NCBI GenBank assembly: GCA_902702965.1
Contig: CACRXP010000384.1
Coordinates: 495,593 to 559,592 of the forward strand
From: Spirometra erinaceieuropaei
Lineage: Eukaryota > Platyhelminthes > Cestoda > Diphyllobothriidea > Diphyllobothriidae
Direction: 5' to 3'
Length of the DNA stretch: 64,000 nt
The translations under genes were made by a program, and so were the position numbers. Of this stretch, positions 12,611-23,835 are shown piece by piece (position 1 is the stretch's first letter; each line of letters opens with the position of its first letter). The notes beneath the pieces were generated by a model. The model saw only the letters and a list, made by a program, of their open reading frames with translations, had not been told where the DNA came from and ran no database searches.

Positions 12611-13590
12611 GTAGATGTGCTAACTTATGAAATGTCAACCAAAATTTCGAAATGCGTTCTCGTTTCGAAAAGATAAATTAAGTAGTGTTGTAAAATTAAT
12701 CATGATGCAGCATAAATCTATAATGATCCAGTTACCTCAGGGTGTCGGCTATCGAAAGAAAATATTTTCGGCTGCATGCAAGATCTATACTCTGCAAAAA
12801 ATGACTACTTAATTAGTATGCAATTTTCTCCCTGATTTTTGATGACCTTGAAAATTCAATCATATTTCATGGAAAACATGCATAAAATATTCATTCTTTT
12901 ACTTATTCGGTAGAAAATTACATCTTCTTTCAATTTTATACTCAAAAGAAGAGTATAATTTGGTTTAAAAAAGTTTCTAATTGTGCGATTTTTTAATATC
13001 GTTAAATGGCCGTTCATGAAACGTCATGTATCTGCATTTACGAATGTGGCCTGTAAAGTTAACAATATTGCTCAAATCCACCGCTTAATTTTATGAACCT
13101 CTTTTAGTCTCCTCTTAACACCGTAGAGAAATGCATGTTTTTCCGTACACGGAAAATATACAGCTTGTAGTTTTGAAACCCTGAATGCAAGTGTAACAGC
13201 AGGTCGGGTTCAACATTGTTCGGGAATTAGAAAAGTTTTTTAAAACCGAATTAGACTCCACTTTTGAGTATGAAAGTGGAAGAAGACGTGATTTTCTATC
13301 GAATACGTAAAAGAATGAACATTTTTATGCATGTTTTGCATGAAATATAATTGAAGTTTCAAGGGCATCGAAAATCAGTGAGAAAATTGCATACTAATTA
13401 AGTAGTCATTTTTGCAGAGTATAGATCTTGCATGCAGTCGAAAATAAGTTCTTTCGAAAGCGGAAACCCTGAGGTAACTGGATCATTATAGATTTATGCT
13501 GCATAATGATTAGTTTCACAACACTATCTGATTTATGCTTTCGAAACCAGAACGCATTTCGAAATGTTGGTTGACATTCGTGATTTCCGA
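12611..13590. mobile_element. Foldback (long-terminal-inverted-repeat) transposon copy 1
   Basis: The arms 12611-12985 and 13215-13590 are inverted copies of each other. Examples are AAAAAATGACTACTTAATTA near 12799 against its complement near 13400, and GTCAACCAAAATTTCGAAATG against CATTTCGAAATGTTGGTTGAC at the outer ends. A loop of about 230 bp separates them. No transposase frame is present, so it must have been mobilised by another element. The same family, with clear TA target duplications, is at 34332-35325 and 48293-49284. This copy has frayed ends. Confidence 0.85.
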
Positions 13591-14459
13591 ATTTGATGAA
13601 TTGAAAATCAATTTGTATGAAACAGAATATTTGAGAAACTTATCATTTATGTTCCCAGCACCTGCAAAAAATGTGCACTGCGTCGCGTTTTAGCAATTTA
13701 TAAACAAACCACTTAATGCGATTCATCTTAAATTATTTTTAATGAAGAAAAACTTACTTAAATTGCGCCCAAAACTTCAATCTTGGCTTACTACATGAAC
13801 TTAACTGAGAAGAATAATTTGGTCATATATTCGTCCGTTCGCGCGTATTTTTTATACGTAACTGAAAACCTGCTTTTTCCTGATAAACTAAAGATTCATG
13901 TGCAATCCTAGGCCTTATCATCCTGCTTGCTTCTAAATGACCCCAAGAGCCTGTGAAGACAGAAAAATTCCCGACTAAATTTAAAAAAAATATTAAATCG
14001 CAATCAGGTCACAGAAATTCTAAAAATTCTACTAGATCAATATTTCCCTCGCCATACTGAAAGTGAAATTAAGCGGTTGCTTTAAAGTATTGCACCGACA
14101 ACCGATACTTCCTGACAGTCATTTCCTCAATAATATCTGATAGACTCAGTTTGGCATTCACTTTTAGCATGGTAGGTGCCCTAGGGAGTGCAAACTGACT
14201 GATTACTACTTCAGCGTGCATTACCGGTGCATATGTCCATATATGCATATAATGGGGCAGGTAACGTTGAGGCTTTGGGGTGCGTAGAGCATATGCCCAC
14301 AGTATCAGATCCTCCCCTATACTTTGTATTATTTTTAACCGACAGTTCAATTTATGGCTTTGTTAATTTGACAATAAGTCTGTCATTCAACTGTTTCATT
14401 GCTAAATGTGAAACAACATCAATGTTAGGCTCTCTACTCGTAACATGATCTCGTTTCAG
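13591..14459. other. Unassigned stretch; probably includes upstream DNA of secreted gene 2
   Basis: No signal-peptide exon ending in a phase-1 GT donor could be found here, so exon 1 of the gene at 14460-15055 is missing, further upstream, or lost. The foldback transposon at 12611-13590 may sit in its first intron. Confidence 0.35.
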
Positions 14460-15055
14460 AAGTTGATCTTAGTCAGACCCAGCTTCAACACACGAAGGAG
14501 ACACTGAAACAATGCCTTAGCGCTATAAACAAGAAAGTTCGGTCGGTGAAGACCACATTTTACGGGTTTATTTTCCGTCTAGACCTCAGAAGTGCTGAAT
14601 TGAAAAAGGACTGTCGCACGATTTTTAACTCGGACAAAATGATGCGCAATTGCCCTAAAGTTGTCATAACACCCATTTTGTACCTAGAAAAAGTACGTTA
14701 AACCGCTTTCTAATAACTGGTAGATGCATTTTCATCTAGCCAATTCTCTTTGAAGCCCTGAATTCACATATTTGCGCACTGTTGGTTGTTCTTTCAGATA
14801 AGACTCCGTGGTAGTTATTCAGTCGCGAGAAATGTTATAGCACCCACGTATATAAACGTCAACATTTCTTTTGAATCGGAAGCTAATTTCCCATGGATGT
14901 ATTACAGAGTTACTTATTTCTCAGCAGCAAAACCTAAAGAAAGTCAACTCAAGGATTTTCGCTTCGGAACTGTCCAAATATCGGCAGTCGAACTTGAGCA
15001 GAGGCTGCGTTCAATGCTTGAATATGTTAGCGAATCGACTCCTTTGGCGTGCTGA
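14460..15055 (+). CDS. Secreted protein, family 1 member 2 (exons 2 and 3)
   Basis: Exon 2 is 14460-14692, starting after TCGTTTCAG and ending GAAAAA|GTACGT. Exon 3 is 14798-15055, after TTCTTTCAG. Their lengths (233 and 258 nt) and phases equal those of the gene at 5415-6621, and the intron between them is 105 bp. Exon 2 keeps C-x12-C (KKDCRT to MRNC). Exon 3 keeps the terminal Ala-Cys-stop. The partner Cys 49 residues earlier is replaced by Tyr (TAC), and an extra Cys (LKQCLSAI) appears early in exon 2, so a different disulphide is possible. Both exons are open. The signal-peptide exon was not found, so whether the gene is whole is unknown. Confidence 0.62.
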
Positions 15056-15230
15056 AGTCCAAACATCAACCTGCGCTACATAACCGAGTTTACCGAAACT
15101 GTAGTATGTACTACCGTCATAAAGTAGTAGGCAGTATTTCTAACCTATTTGTGTGATGGTAATGGGACGATTAATAACGAATGACTCCTTAGCAAACAAA
15201 TCACCATTTGATTTCTTTCATAGCATTTAA

Positions 15231-15236
15231 AATAAA
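15231..15236 (+). terminator. Possible polyadenylation signal of secreted gene 2
   Basis: AATAAA lies about 175 bp after the stop codon at 15055. Confidence 0.4.
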
Positions 15237-15314
15237 CTGTAACTATATCCTTTTACGTTTCAATTTGAGGATAAATTCCACGTAGCAGATTATAAAATTA
15301 CGGCGCATTCATGT

Positions 15315-15445
15315 TTTCTTAACGTTATCGAGAAATATATCTGATCAGCAAACTAATGTAGGCAGAACCAAATAACTTACTTGTGTGAATCTTCTAGGTC
15401 TGCTAAAGCATCTTCCAAGTTCCTTCAAGTCTGCAGTCAACTGTC
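15315..15445. repeat. Low-copy repeat shared with 10.1-10.24 kb
   Basis: GTTATCGAGAAATATATCTGA, AGAACCAAATAAC, TTCTAGGTCTG and CTTCAAGTCTG appear in the same order and spacing as in 10098-10240. Confidence 0.55.
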
Positions 15446-15454
15446 AATCTTACT

Positions 15455-16750
15455 TTGTTTAAACACAGAATAGGAGGACGGTCTGAGTCCGTTGAACTAT
15501 GTCGTAAATGCGCACAGAATGTAAAGAACATAAACCTCCGAGGTCGGAGGATTCAATCGGATGAAATCATGGTCTCCTTCGACGTGACGTCGTTATTTAC
15601 GTCCATCCCACCATACTTGGCCCTCGAAGTCTTCCGCAAGAGACTTGAAGAGACGTAGGACGAGACCCAGAGGCTGTTTGCTTTTGCTGGCGAGACATAT
15701 GAACAAGTCAAGGGAACCCCAATGGGCTCACCGGTCTCCGGTTTAGTGGTAGAACTGGTTCTACAGGAGTTAGAAAAGATTGGCTTCATCCAACATAACC
15801 CGGTGTTTTGGCGCCGTTACGTAGACTACACGTTTGTCATCGTAAAGAAGGACATGCTGCAACATTTCCACGACCTGCTCAATGCAATCTTCCCTGATAT
15901 AAAATTCACCAGGGAAGAAGAACAGGAACTGCAGCTGCCCATCCTGGATGTGCTTGTCAGACGAAAACTTAACCGTGAACTTAAAACGACGGTTTATAGG
16001 AAGGTAACGGACACAACACAGCTTCTCAGTTTTCGCAGCGACCATCCAGTGGCTCACAAACGAAGCTGTGTGAAGACGATCTTCAAACAGCTCCAAACTC
16101 ATTGCAGCGAACCGGAGGACAGAGCACGTGAGGCCTGTTATCTCTGCGACCAGTTAGCGCAAAATAGCTATCTGAGGGCATTCATAAGTCGCTGCCTACG
16201 CGGTCGCCACCAGAGGACTCGAACATCAACGCCATCGATGACATGGCATTATCTGCCACACATCGTGGGCATTTCAGACCGGTTAAAGCGTGAAGAGCAG
16301 TCTGGAGTGGTGTTCCGCATCCCGTGTCTAAACTGTCCTTGTAACTACACAGGTCAGACTGGACGCATGCTCGGATCGCGCATACACGAACATAAGCTGG
16401 TTGTGCGACTAGGCGACACGTTGTCGCAAGTAGTCGCCCACACCTACGAAGTGGGTCACGAGTTTAAATTCGCAGCCGCCAAAATAGTCGCCCACGCCGA
16501 AAGCAAAACAGGCCGAGAATTTATTGAAACCTTGGCCTCGGATGAGAACTCGGTCAATCGATTTATACATCTAGCGCCGGCCCCGCGTAGTCCCCTCCAG
16601 TCTTGCGCCGTCGGTGGATGAGTGGCCTAAATGCCCTATAACTGTCGCTTGTTCTGTTGCTGATACTATTTCTGACGATGGACTCCTGCAGGAGTCCGAA
16701 AGCTCAGGACAATAAACAAGGTGTAATGCTATGCTTTTATATGCGTGAGG
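15455..16750 (+). mobile_element. Penelope-like element, reverse transcriptase plus GIY-YIG nuclease, inactivated
   Basis: One frame covers 15455-16621 apart from a TAG at 15656. RT motif A is SFDVTSLFTSIP, then KGTPMGSPVSGL. Motif C reads YVDYTFVIVKK where PLEs have YVDD, so a catalytic Asp has become Tyr (GAC to TAC). The connector and a Cys-rich block (CLNCPCNYTGQTGRMLGSRI) start the GIY-YIG nuclease near 16303, which ends before the stop at 16621. The 3' tail holds a hammerhead motif at 16648-16720 and ends near 16750. The N-terminal part is missing. One stop and one missense change in an otherwise open frame suggest recent death. Confidence 0.9.
16648..16720 (+). ncRNA. Hammerhead-ribozyme-like motif, AGCT class
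   Basis: The order is CTGACGA (16672-16678), a perfect hairpin GGACTCC/GGAGTCC (stem II), then GAAAGCTC (16698-16705), with predicted cleavage after 16705. Stem III would be the self-complementary AGCT with no loop, as expected if two copies pair. CTTGTT at 16648-16653 can pair with AACAAG at 16715-16720 to close the far part of stem I. All invariant core bases appear present. Confidence 0.7.
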
Positions 16751-16889
16751 CAAAATAATGAAAATATTGTGCTGTCCAGTCGATCTACATGCTAGTTACG
16801 TTTAGTCAGTCCGCGTAGTATTTTAGCAAATCTTTTTTGTTTATCATTCACCAAAGACGGTAAGGAGGAGACGAGTTCATATACCGAAA

Positions 16890-17330
16890 TCAATTCCGAT
16901 CGACGTTTTGGATATTGGCCTGTCTCCTTTATCAGACTACTGTGATGATTGTTTCTACTGGTCATGATTTATTCAGTTGTAGCGCCTGCCTCATACAATA
17001 AACGCATCCCAAACCTGAAATGTGACCTACCCTTTTGTTGCTGGTTAGCTTTGACCTAGATCGATCGCTGGGAGGCTGGCGTGGCCTTTGAGCTCTTTGC
17101 GGTCATCGTATTTTTAGCTAAGTCAGCCAACGGACTCATCAGTCGCTGCTGCTGCTGTGAGTTGATTCTGGTCCCGCGGACGAGTCGATAAAGCAGTGTT
17201 CGGCGTTGGTAACGTGGATCCCGTCCGGCGCTTCCTCTCTTCTCCGCGAGAATCAACTGGTGGCCTCGCGTAACCTGACTCGACTGCACTATTAACATCG
17301 TCTGAACTGACTCTAACCGTGTGCGCAGTG
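16890..17330 (-). mobile_element. Probable PLE tail with hammerhead-like motif, facing the previous PLE
   Basis: On the minus strand CTGATAA (16935-16929), a short GGA/TCC stem and AAAACGTC (ending at 16902) resemble a hammerhead in which core G positions have become A. Upstream on that strand a frame of 80 codons (17298-17056) has no motif I can assign, but its position before a hammerhead tail fits the end of a PLE. Identification rests mainly on the ribozyme-like block. Confidence 0.45.
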
Positions 17331-17339
17331 CCTGGTTGT

Positions 17340-17875
17340 CAGGATGGAGACCAATGTATCTTTTAAGCGTGCCACTAAAAGACTAATCTTCGAGCATCAG
17401 TCTGGCCATTAAAACATTGCTTTTACTGATCACTCTCGCTTTCTAGAAGACGACATTATAATTTTGCTGTTGTAAATGATACAAAACAAGACTCATAATC
17501 GAGCTCCAGAAAATTCATGTTAACTATTCATATAAAATGAACAGGTAAAGGAGTGAATAAGGGGAAACCGTTGGGCTCGCAACTGACTGGACAGGTGTCA
17601 GAAGCAGTTGTCTAGAGGTTCAGGTAGGTGGTTCTCAGCTCGTACTCCCCGACGTTCTGGGCAGGATAGGTTTACGACCCGTTTTTCGTAATCAAAAGTG
17701 GAATATCAACTTCCCCTTCGACTGTTTGTAATTCAACTCCCTCTGTTAGAATTTTAGAATAGGGATTTTTGTTTCGGTGAGGGTATGGTATGCGAACTGT
17801 AGTCAGTTACAACTCTGACGGCAACCGCGGCCATGTCCGTAGTACGTAACCACTACCGCTAACCTACAAACATTT
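17340..17875. other. Unassigned stretch
   Basis: Nothing recognised. Confidence 0.4.
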
Positions 17876-17879
17876 AAGT

Positions 17880-18115
17880 CAAGCATGAACGCTGCTCTAA
17901 CTCTAACTCAAGATTTAAGACCCTAAGGATAACCCTAAAACTTAATCCCAACCCATAACCATAATCAGAAAACTGCAACCTTAACCCAGATCCTAATGCT
18001 AATCCATAAACCCCACCCTGAACCGAAACCCCAGTCCTAATCTCAACCCCAAATCCAAAAAATAAATCAAACCTGACAACATTCGTCCTAAGCATAGTTA
18101 AAGTCCTAACCTAAC
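17880..18115 (-). repeat. Degenerate interstitial telomere-like tract (CCCTAA)n
   Basis: The plus strand is a run of CCCTAA-like words (ACCCTAA, ACCATAA, ACCCCA, TCCTAA), purine-poor and pyrimidine/A-rich throughout. Flatworm telomeres are TTAGGG, so this is most simply a decayed internal telomere-type array. The 73-codon minus-strand frame across it is a by-product of the low complexity. Confidence 0.65.
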
Positions 18116-18119
18116 CCTG

Positions 18120-18780
18120 ACTTTGAGCCTGATATGGGCACCTACAACGTCATTAACGCTAGCGAAGATGGGAATTCGCGCATCATAAAACCCCTTCGGG
18201 ACCGATTGCCAGGCAAATGGTTATGAACCAGACCTGCCTAAATAAGGTAAGAAGGTAGACTTTTGAACAACCATACAAGGGGGACTACATGTACTACCCT
18301 CAAGCTAATGACAATTATATCCACTCATCTACCATGGTCAATTTAAAGACACTAAGGGGAACACATCGAAGGTAGTGTTGAATATTGTTTGAAAGCGATT
18401 CGAGTCAAAGCTCTTCTTGTTTCCGAAGGCCCAATGCTCATTGAGCAAACTGATAAAAGGAAAATCATTCTACAGATGAGACTCATCTATATATTATCGC
18501 CATGCTGTTGACATAGTTTATTAAGTGAACAAAATACTGTAAGCTACAAGCAAGTGACTATCGAGCCGCAAAGTGAGACAGAGCGCGGCGCAAATGATGT
18601 CGAAATTGGACTCTCAGCAAGTCGTTTGCACACGTGCCTACCGTAGATATTTCTCAATCAAGAGGTCAATGCTACTGTTTGCTTAAATGCATAAAATCCA
18701 TCCGTAACGCGAATCCCCTTCTCTATGGCCCTCCGTGATGTGACCAGAAACCCTGAAACCGTATGACAGACGCCGCTGGT
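18120..18780. other. Unassigned stretch
   Basis: Nothing recognised. A second exon matching the 107-nt exon of the family-2 loci was looked for on the minus strand and not found. Confidence 0.35.
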
Positions 18781-18786
18781 AAGTAC

Positions 18787-19008
18787 GGTATTTAAGTAGA
18801 ATTCTCGGGCGCGCACGTGGACTAGGTCCGTTTGTACAGTGAACGTATTGCCGTGGCTGGCCGGAGATGGCTTTTGCAACGAGGTTACAGAGTATTGAAA
18901 GAAAAATCGATACGTATGGGTGATGATGTCTAATTCCAGGAACGCAAAATAATGAAGATGTTCACGAATAATGTCGGCAGTTTGAACTGGAGCCCAGAGA
19001 ATCAAACG
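18787..19008 (-). CDS. Family-2 exon, member 1
   Basis: This 222-nt open exon on the minus strand starts after CCCGCCAG and ends AATACC|GTACTT. Its start (APVQTADIIREHL) resembles PSVQTANIIRGYL in the locus at 42420-43363, and both exons end Asn-Phe/Thr before a GTA donor. About 74 residues are encoded, with alternating hydrophobic stretches and no motif I know. The flanking minus frame is open on both sides, so exon borders are set by comparison with the two paralogues. Protein function is unknown, and it could be an old unassigned repeat rather than a gene. Confidence 0.4.
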
Positions 19009-19009
19009 C

Positions 19010-19590
19010 TGGCGGGATAATATAGCAGACTTGTCGAAATGGGACATGCACCTCCGCCGACTACCTAAGATGATATTCTGAATAGCGCAAACTATGAGGG
19101 TCAGTACGGGTTAAGGATTGTTCTTGCTCGGTAGTCAGTTAGAAGGTGTTTTTATAGACTTCTTGAAGGATGATGACTTTTAACTTCAACTGCAGGAACA
19201 TTAGTAGATGGGGGCTTCTTCCGATTAAGACGTGATGGGGAATCGCTTTCAAAATCTCAGACAGGAATGACCGCCAAAGGATAGAGCAAAAAGGCTTTGA
19301 CAGAACAGTATCAAGGACAAACATTCTTACACATTCGCTGCAGGGGCCCTCACTTCGGGGACAGAACTAACTGAAGGTTGGTCGCTCGAAGCTTGTCAAT
19401 TAGGTCACATAAGTTTTCCAAGTTCGTGCGATGCCTGGATTTCGAACCTTAAATTTTATTATGTTTCAGAACCAACATGAAATTCTAACTCTACTTTTTG
19501 TTAAAATTACCACTGAGTATATTGTAGGCACACCTATTGCGCTAAGCTCGTAGTAATTAGAGAAGAACGGACTGAAACCGATCACACATA
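19010..19590. other. Unassigned stretch
   Basis: Nothing recognised. Confidence 0.4.
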
Positions 19591-20690
19591 TTGATAAAAC
19601 AGGGGTTTATTCTAAGAACACAGCATGACTTTAGTCAGACCAGATCTTGCCCAGAAAAGTCTTACGAAAACTGAAAAGTAAACGAACGTTGTGGCGTGGT
19701 CCACGAGATCGACATTATCTACTTTGACTTGAGCAAGATGTTGGAAAGCGTCGCAGCTTGTCTCTGTACTAAGCACTGGACAAAACACTGCGTTCGCATA
19801 CCACTATGCTCGCTGACGGCAGCAACGGGTCAGGCCGTAGGACACCGACGTGTGCTGCTCTCAAAATTCGGTTTCCCAAAGCCTCCCTAGGCTGACCTCT
19901 GTTCGCCCTGCCCTATGCGAATTATCTGAAGGATCATGTCTGCTCGGACATGGTGACTTCGTTAAGCTTAGGTTCTGGAGGTCTGTCATAAATAAGGCAT
20001 TGCCTCATGATCTTAACAACGAGATATACAAAGCATCTTCATCCTGCACGCACGAAAAGCTTCCAACAGTGCTACTGTATATTGTGCCTCTGCGTGGCAG
20101 AGGTGATTGAGGACTTTTAAGAGATTTTCAATGAAAGAAAATTTTACAACGGGCGGCGGGCAACATAAATGTATTTCCTTTAAGGCAAATAAAATAAACA
20201 AGCCATCTCGACGATCGAAGTCGGCTACGGGATCAAAGGCTTCACCGAGGATTGTATAGTTTGATTTCGTCTATCTGTACATCACTGCAATCAGAAATAT
20301 TTTCAGACCAATCGTTTGACTTTAGAGGCTACACAAGACAGGGGTTTACGGACTCCAGGTGGATTTGGGAGAAGCTGCACATCATGATTTAAGGACAGCA
20401 ATTTTTTAAATGATGACGGACGTGGTCTGACTTAAATTTGCTAAGTTTCAACGCGACAGGAGTGACAGGGTCAAGTCACTGAAGGTTAAAAAGGTGTGTC
20501 AGACAGGCACGTTCAAAGGAAAACAGTCGGTGAGTAGCTTGAAAAAGGCCGGCCTAATATCACAGCGCGTCTGAAGACGCGAAATATTTAGTGAGTGCCG
20601 ACAACATAGAAACCCCTGCCTGCTGAATTCATAAAATTATACGTATAAGAAAAAAATAAATCCTTTGGGAAATGTAACAAACTTTATTCC
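19590..20690 (+). mobile_element. Degenerate LINE relic followed by repeat R3, copy 1
   Basis: Around 19605-19760 the plus strand reads LRTQHDFSQTRSC and then IDIIYFDLSKMLESV. These resemble the HGFRxxRSC and VDVIYLDFSKAFDSV blocks of CR1/Jockey-type reverse transcriptases. Stops break the frame. From about 20020 the repeat R3 follows (CGGGCGGCGGGCAACATAAA at 20151, then CACAAGACAGGGGTTTACGG). R3 recurs at 21665, 45600, 46955, 50000 and 51380. The RT fragment also precedes R3 at 49930 and 50940, so R3 may be the 3' part of this LINE. Confidence 0.55.
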
Positions 20691-21010
20691 GCTAAATTTC
20701 GGCACCGGTTTCCCTGGTCGTTGTCAGACGTGTGGCAAATATGAAAAAAGTCAACATTTCTAGAAGGGCTAAAACGTTCAAAGAAAAACGGACAGTGAGC
20801 ACCTTTCAGCAGCCTCTCGATGGTAGCGGAAGAAACGAGGAGATGAAGTACTTGTATGCCCTACGTGACCCGAACGCCTACCCGAAATCGTTCATTAGCA
20901 AGTGTCTCAAGAAGTCTCGCTCTGGGCAGTCAAACGAGGAAAAGCCCAAGTTATGCCTCGTAATCGAAGCCAACGAAGCTGAAAGCAATTCGCGCGAACA
21001 ATGACAAGCG
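20690..21010. mobile_element. PLE piece: minus-strand tail joined to plus-strand coding fragment
   Basis: At 20693-20727 the minus strand has CTGACAA and GAAATTTA, a decayed hammerhead of the AATT-type family. From about 20820 the plus strand encodes EEMKYLYALRDPNAYPKSFI and SKCLKK, matching the PLE connector block (compare EFQYLRRVFRKNGYPRIFVN at 54465-54525). The inverted tail beside coding sequence repeats the foldback layout seen elsewhere. Confidence 0.55.
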
Positions 21011-21014
21011 ACTA

Positions 21015-21660
21015 CTCCGCCGACTGACTTGGGGAGGCTCACAGGTACGCTGACTTGTCTACAACTATGCTGGGAAGCAAAGACCATGTTAGCTCGTCAG
21101 CAGCGACTGGGCGGGTTAGAGTTCTTGCGTCCAACACGGTTATGGTACGAGTCAGACGGCGAGGCCTACTAACTCAACACCAGCAGGAACAGCAACCACA
21201 ACACTCAAATAATGAAAAGGAGGAAGGTTCCTAAACGTCAGTGCACATACACTTTGTTGTATGACTTCGTCGTCTTCGGTGGCGACGTTGGACGCAATAT
21301 GATAGCTGGATCTAAAAACTTTACGCATATACTTCACTCCACAGCCTTTCTTAGAGAAATCATCATCGAGGGTCAGCTTCAGTGAAAAGGCTGTCTCCTG
21401 CTTCGCAAATGGAAATCGAAACACATTAGAGGGTGAAATACTCAACACAAACAATATCGTTAAACTTCTTCCTAATGTTTCTTCGGCTGGTTTTGTGGAA
21501 AAGAACTTGCTACGATGTTGTCTGTTTAGTTTCTGATATAAGCGATATTTTCGTAACTAAATGTTTCTGAGTTTAGGTCGTTGATTTGTATCGACGCCAA
21601 GAACTTTACTTCGGACTTTGGAAGCCGCTAAACACACTGTTCACCGGTTGCACGTATGTT
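21015..21660. other. Unassigned stretch
   Basis: It may be more decayed PLE sequence, but no motif supports that. Confidence 0.35.
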
Positions 21661-21664
21661 AACA

Positions 21665-22375
21665 TAATAGGCATATGCAGCATGCACGCATAAAGGCTGT
21701 ATTGTGCTACTGCGTGACGGGGTCAAAGGAACGAAGGTTAACGAGAAGAGAACTGAAGAGAACGAGTAATTTTCAGAGATTTTCTATTAAAGACAATTTA
21801 CAACGGGCGGCGGACAACATAAATTCATCTCCTTTAAGGTAAATGAAATAAACAGGATATCGCGACGATGAAAGTCGACTACGGGATCAAAGGCTTCACC
21901 GACGATTATACAGCTTAATTCCATCTCTCTGTATATCACTGCGACCAGTAACATTTCCAGACCAGTTACTTGACATTGGAAGCCACACAAGACAGGGGTG
22001 TACGGACTCCAGATGGATATGAGAGAAGCTGCACATAATGATTTAAAAACAATAATTTTTTTAATGATAAAGGTCGTTGTCTGACTTAAATTTGCTAAGT
22101 TTCAGCGCGACAGGAGTGACGGGGTCAACTAACTAGAGGTTCAAAAGGTGTGTCCGACAGGCATGTTCAAAGGAAAACAGTCGGTGAGCAGTTTGAAAAA
22201 TGCCGACCATATATCACAGTGCGTCTGAAGAAGAGAAATATTAAGTGAACGCGGACAGCACAGAAACTCCTGTTTGTTGAATTTGTATAATTTTACATAT
22301 AAGAAAAAAATATGACCTTTGGGAGATGTAAGAAACTTTATTCCGTATAATTTCGACACCAGTCTCCCTGCGCAT
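21665..22375. repeat. Repeat R3 copy 2, duplicated with the adjoining PLE tail
   Basis: 21760-22345 matches 20110-20705 base by base over long runs (GGGATCAAAGGCTTCACCGA, AAAGGAAAACAGTCGGTGAG). Both copies end in the same PLE tail piece (AACTTTATTCCG). Sharing an insertion at the same place means the two are a segmental duplication and not separate insertions. Confidence 0.7.
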
Positions 22376-22479
22376 TATTCAACTTGCCGGAACTTTTGAA
22401 TAATCCGATGCCTCCCGTGGTTAGCAGTAATTCCCGACCTAAATCCGACGCAGTATTTTGAGTATGCCGGAGCATCGAA

Positions 22480-23110
22480 GATGCATCTGGGGTAATTTAG
22501 CGGACCTGGTGCAGTTGCAGGCAAAGCAACTATGTTGGAGAATCGGGGAGACTGTTACCGACGTGAATCGTCAAACACCCGGCAGGAGTGCGGAGAAATA
22601 ACGCCAACTCTCAAGTCGCGGCCCATTCGACGAGACCCGGACGCAAATTCAAGTTCGATGATGCCGAAATTCTTGCGAGAGGTGATGTTCGCGTGAGCCG
22701 CGAGTTGCCCGGATCATGCTCCATTGGACTCCAGTCTACCAACAAGTGCGATGACATCCCTACCACATATTTGGTGCTGACACATAATCCGGACAAAGTA
22801 GTTAGCCACTCGGGAACGCACAGGCCGTTAAAACAGATGGCTGAGCAATCAGCACTCCAGTATCCAATACGGACGATGAAACTGCAGTCATTAACAACTC
22901 GAATGCTGACCCTCAGGCAATTAGCGCACCAGCGGGGAACAATCATCGATAAAAGGGATAGTGCATACTTAACATAGGCATAGCGAGTACATGCAATAAA
23001 TACTGCATCTTGCTGAGCATGAATCACCCCTATTTGTCACTGTCTCTGAGGATGGATTCGAGCTGGAGTCCGGAACTTCAGGCGAATAAAGTTTTTGTTA
23101 CAGCGGTCGT
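22480..23110 (+). mobile_element. PLE 3' part with decayed hammerhead (copy I)
   Basis: From 22480 the DNA follows the GIY-YIG nuclease of the copy at 54700-55195, with frameshifts: the GGACCTGGTGCAGTTGCAGG block, then the FDDAEILARG frame near 22655. The tail carries CTGAGGA at 23046 and GGAACTTC ending at 23079. Here the usual GAAA core has become GGAA and ACGT has become CTT, so self-cleavage is unlikely. Confidence 0.8.
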
Positions 23111-23112
23111 TT

Positions 23113-23255
23113 CTAGTTCTTCACAATTCCAGGGATGTCCACCGTTTGCTCCTCCGCAGACTGGACGCGGAGTGCTTACAGCGACCGTAGACTTGCGCCG
23201 CATATACTGCCCCCACTCCTCCTCTCACACCACACGGTGTAATCACAACCATGAT
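23113..23255 (+). repeat. Repeat R4 fragment
   Basis: GATGTCCACCGTTTGCTCC and GTAGACTTGCGCCGCATATAC match the start of R4 at 55956, 59755 and 62722. It abuts the PLE tail. Confidence 0.65.
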
Positions 23256-23827
23256 CGATAAGAACCGAAATCGAAAGCCTCTAGCGGCTGCACTACTGTC
23301 CGATCAATCAGACGGAACTACGGTGATCTCATCAGTAAATATTTTGCTTGCTCTTACACGATAGCGTCGAGAAGAATGATCATTGTCAAGCAGTGTTTTA
23401 GGAAATTATTAAGGCGCTCTGTCTTGAGCCTTTGTGCGTCTCGCTACAGTGTTCTTGCAGGAGCTTATGTGAAATTCCAGACTGCGTCGACTCCTGCTTA
23501 ATGGTGTCTATATGACACTCCCATTCATTTCGGACCCCAGTCGTCCTCCTTTCTTACTGTGTGAAATCCTGGTAGTTTGTGTTTAGAACAGGAGTGTGGT
23601 GGCACGTTTAGGTGCGGGTTTACGCCGCGCAAGTCAACTGAGCAATCTCGCACCTCCAGTCTTCTTTGCTCTGCCATGTACCCGTGCACAGGTGTTATGG
23701 GGGTAGGAAGAGAGAGTTGGGTTGATACGGCGCAAGCCTACGATCACGCGTAAGTCGTCGTCTTTACGTCGGAATCAACGGGTGAACTATCGCACGGTTT
23801 CAGATACGAGGTGTTGGAGGATTAAAG

Positions 23828-23835
23828 TATAAATA
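23828..23835 (+). promoter_or_regulatory. Candidate TATA box kept in both copies of duplication D
   Basis: TATAAATA is identical at 28513-28520. No gene downstream could be confirmed. Confidence 0.25.

Noticed and set aside
17130..17160. CTGATGAGTCC (minus strand) as a hammerhead
   Set aside because: A GTC/GAC stem could form, but the following GAAA is absent (TTAG).
17874..18095. 73-codon Gly/Leu-rich minus ORF
   Set aside because: Low-complexity product of the decayed telomere-like tract.
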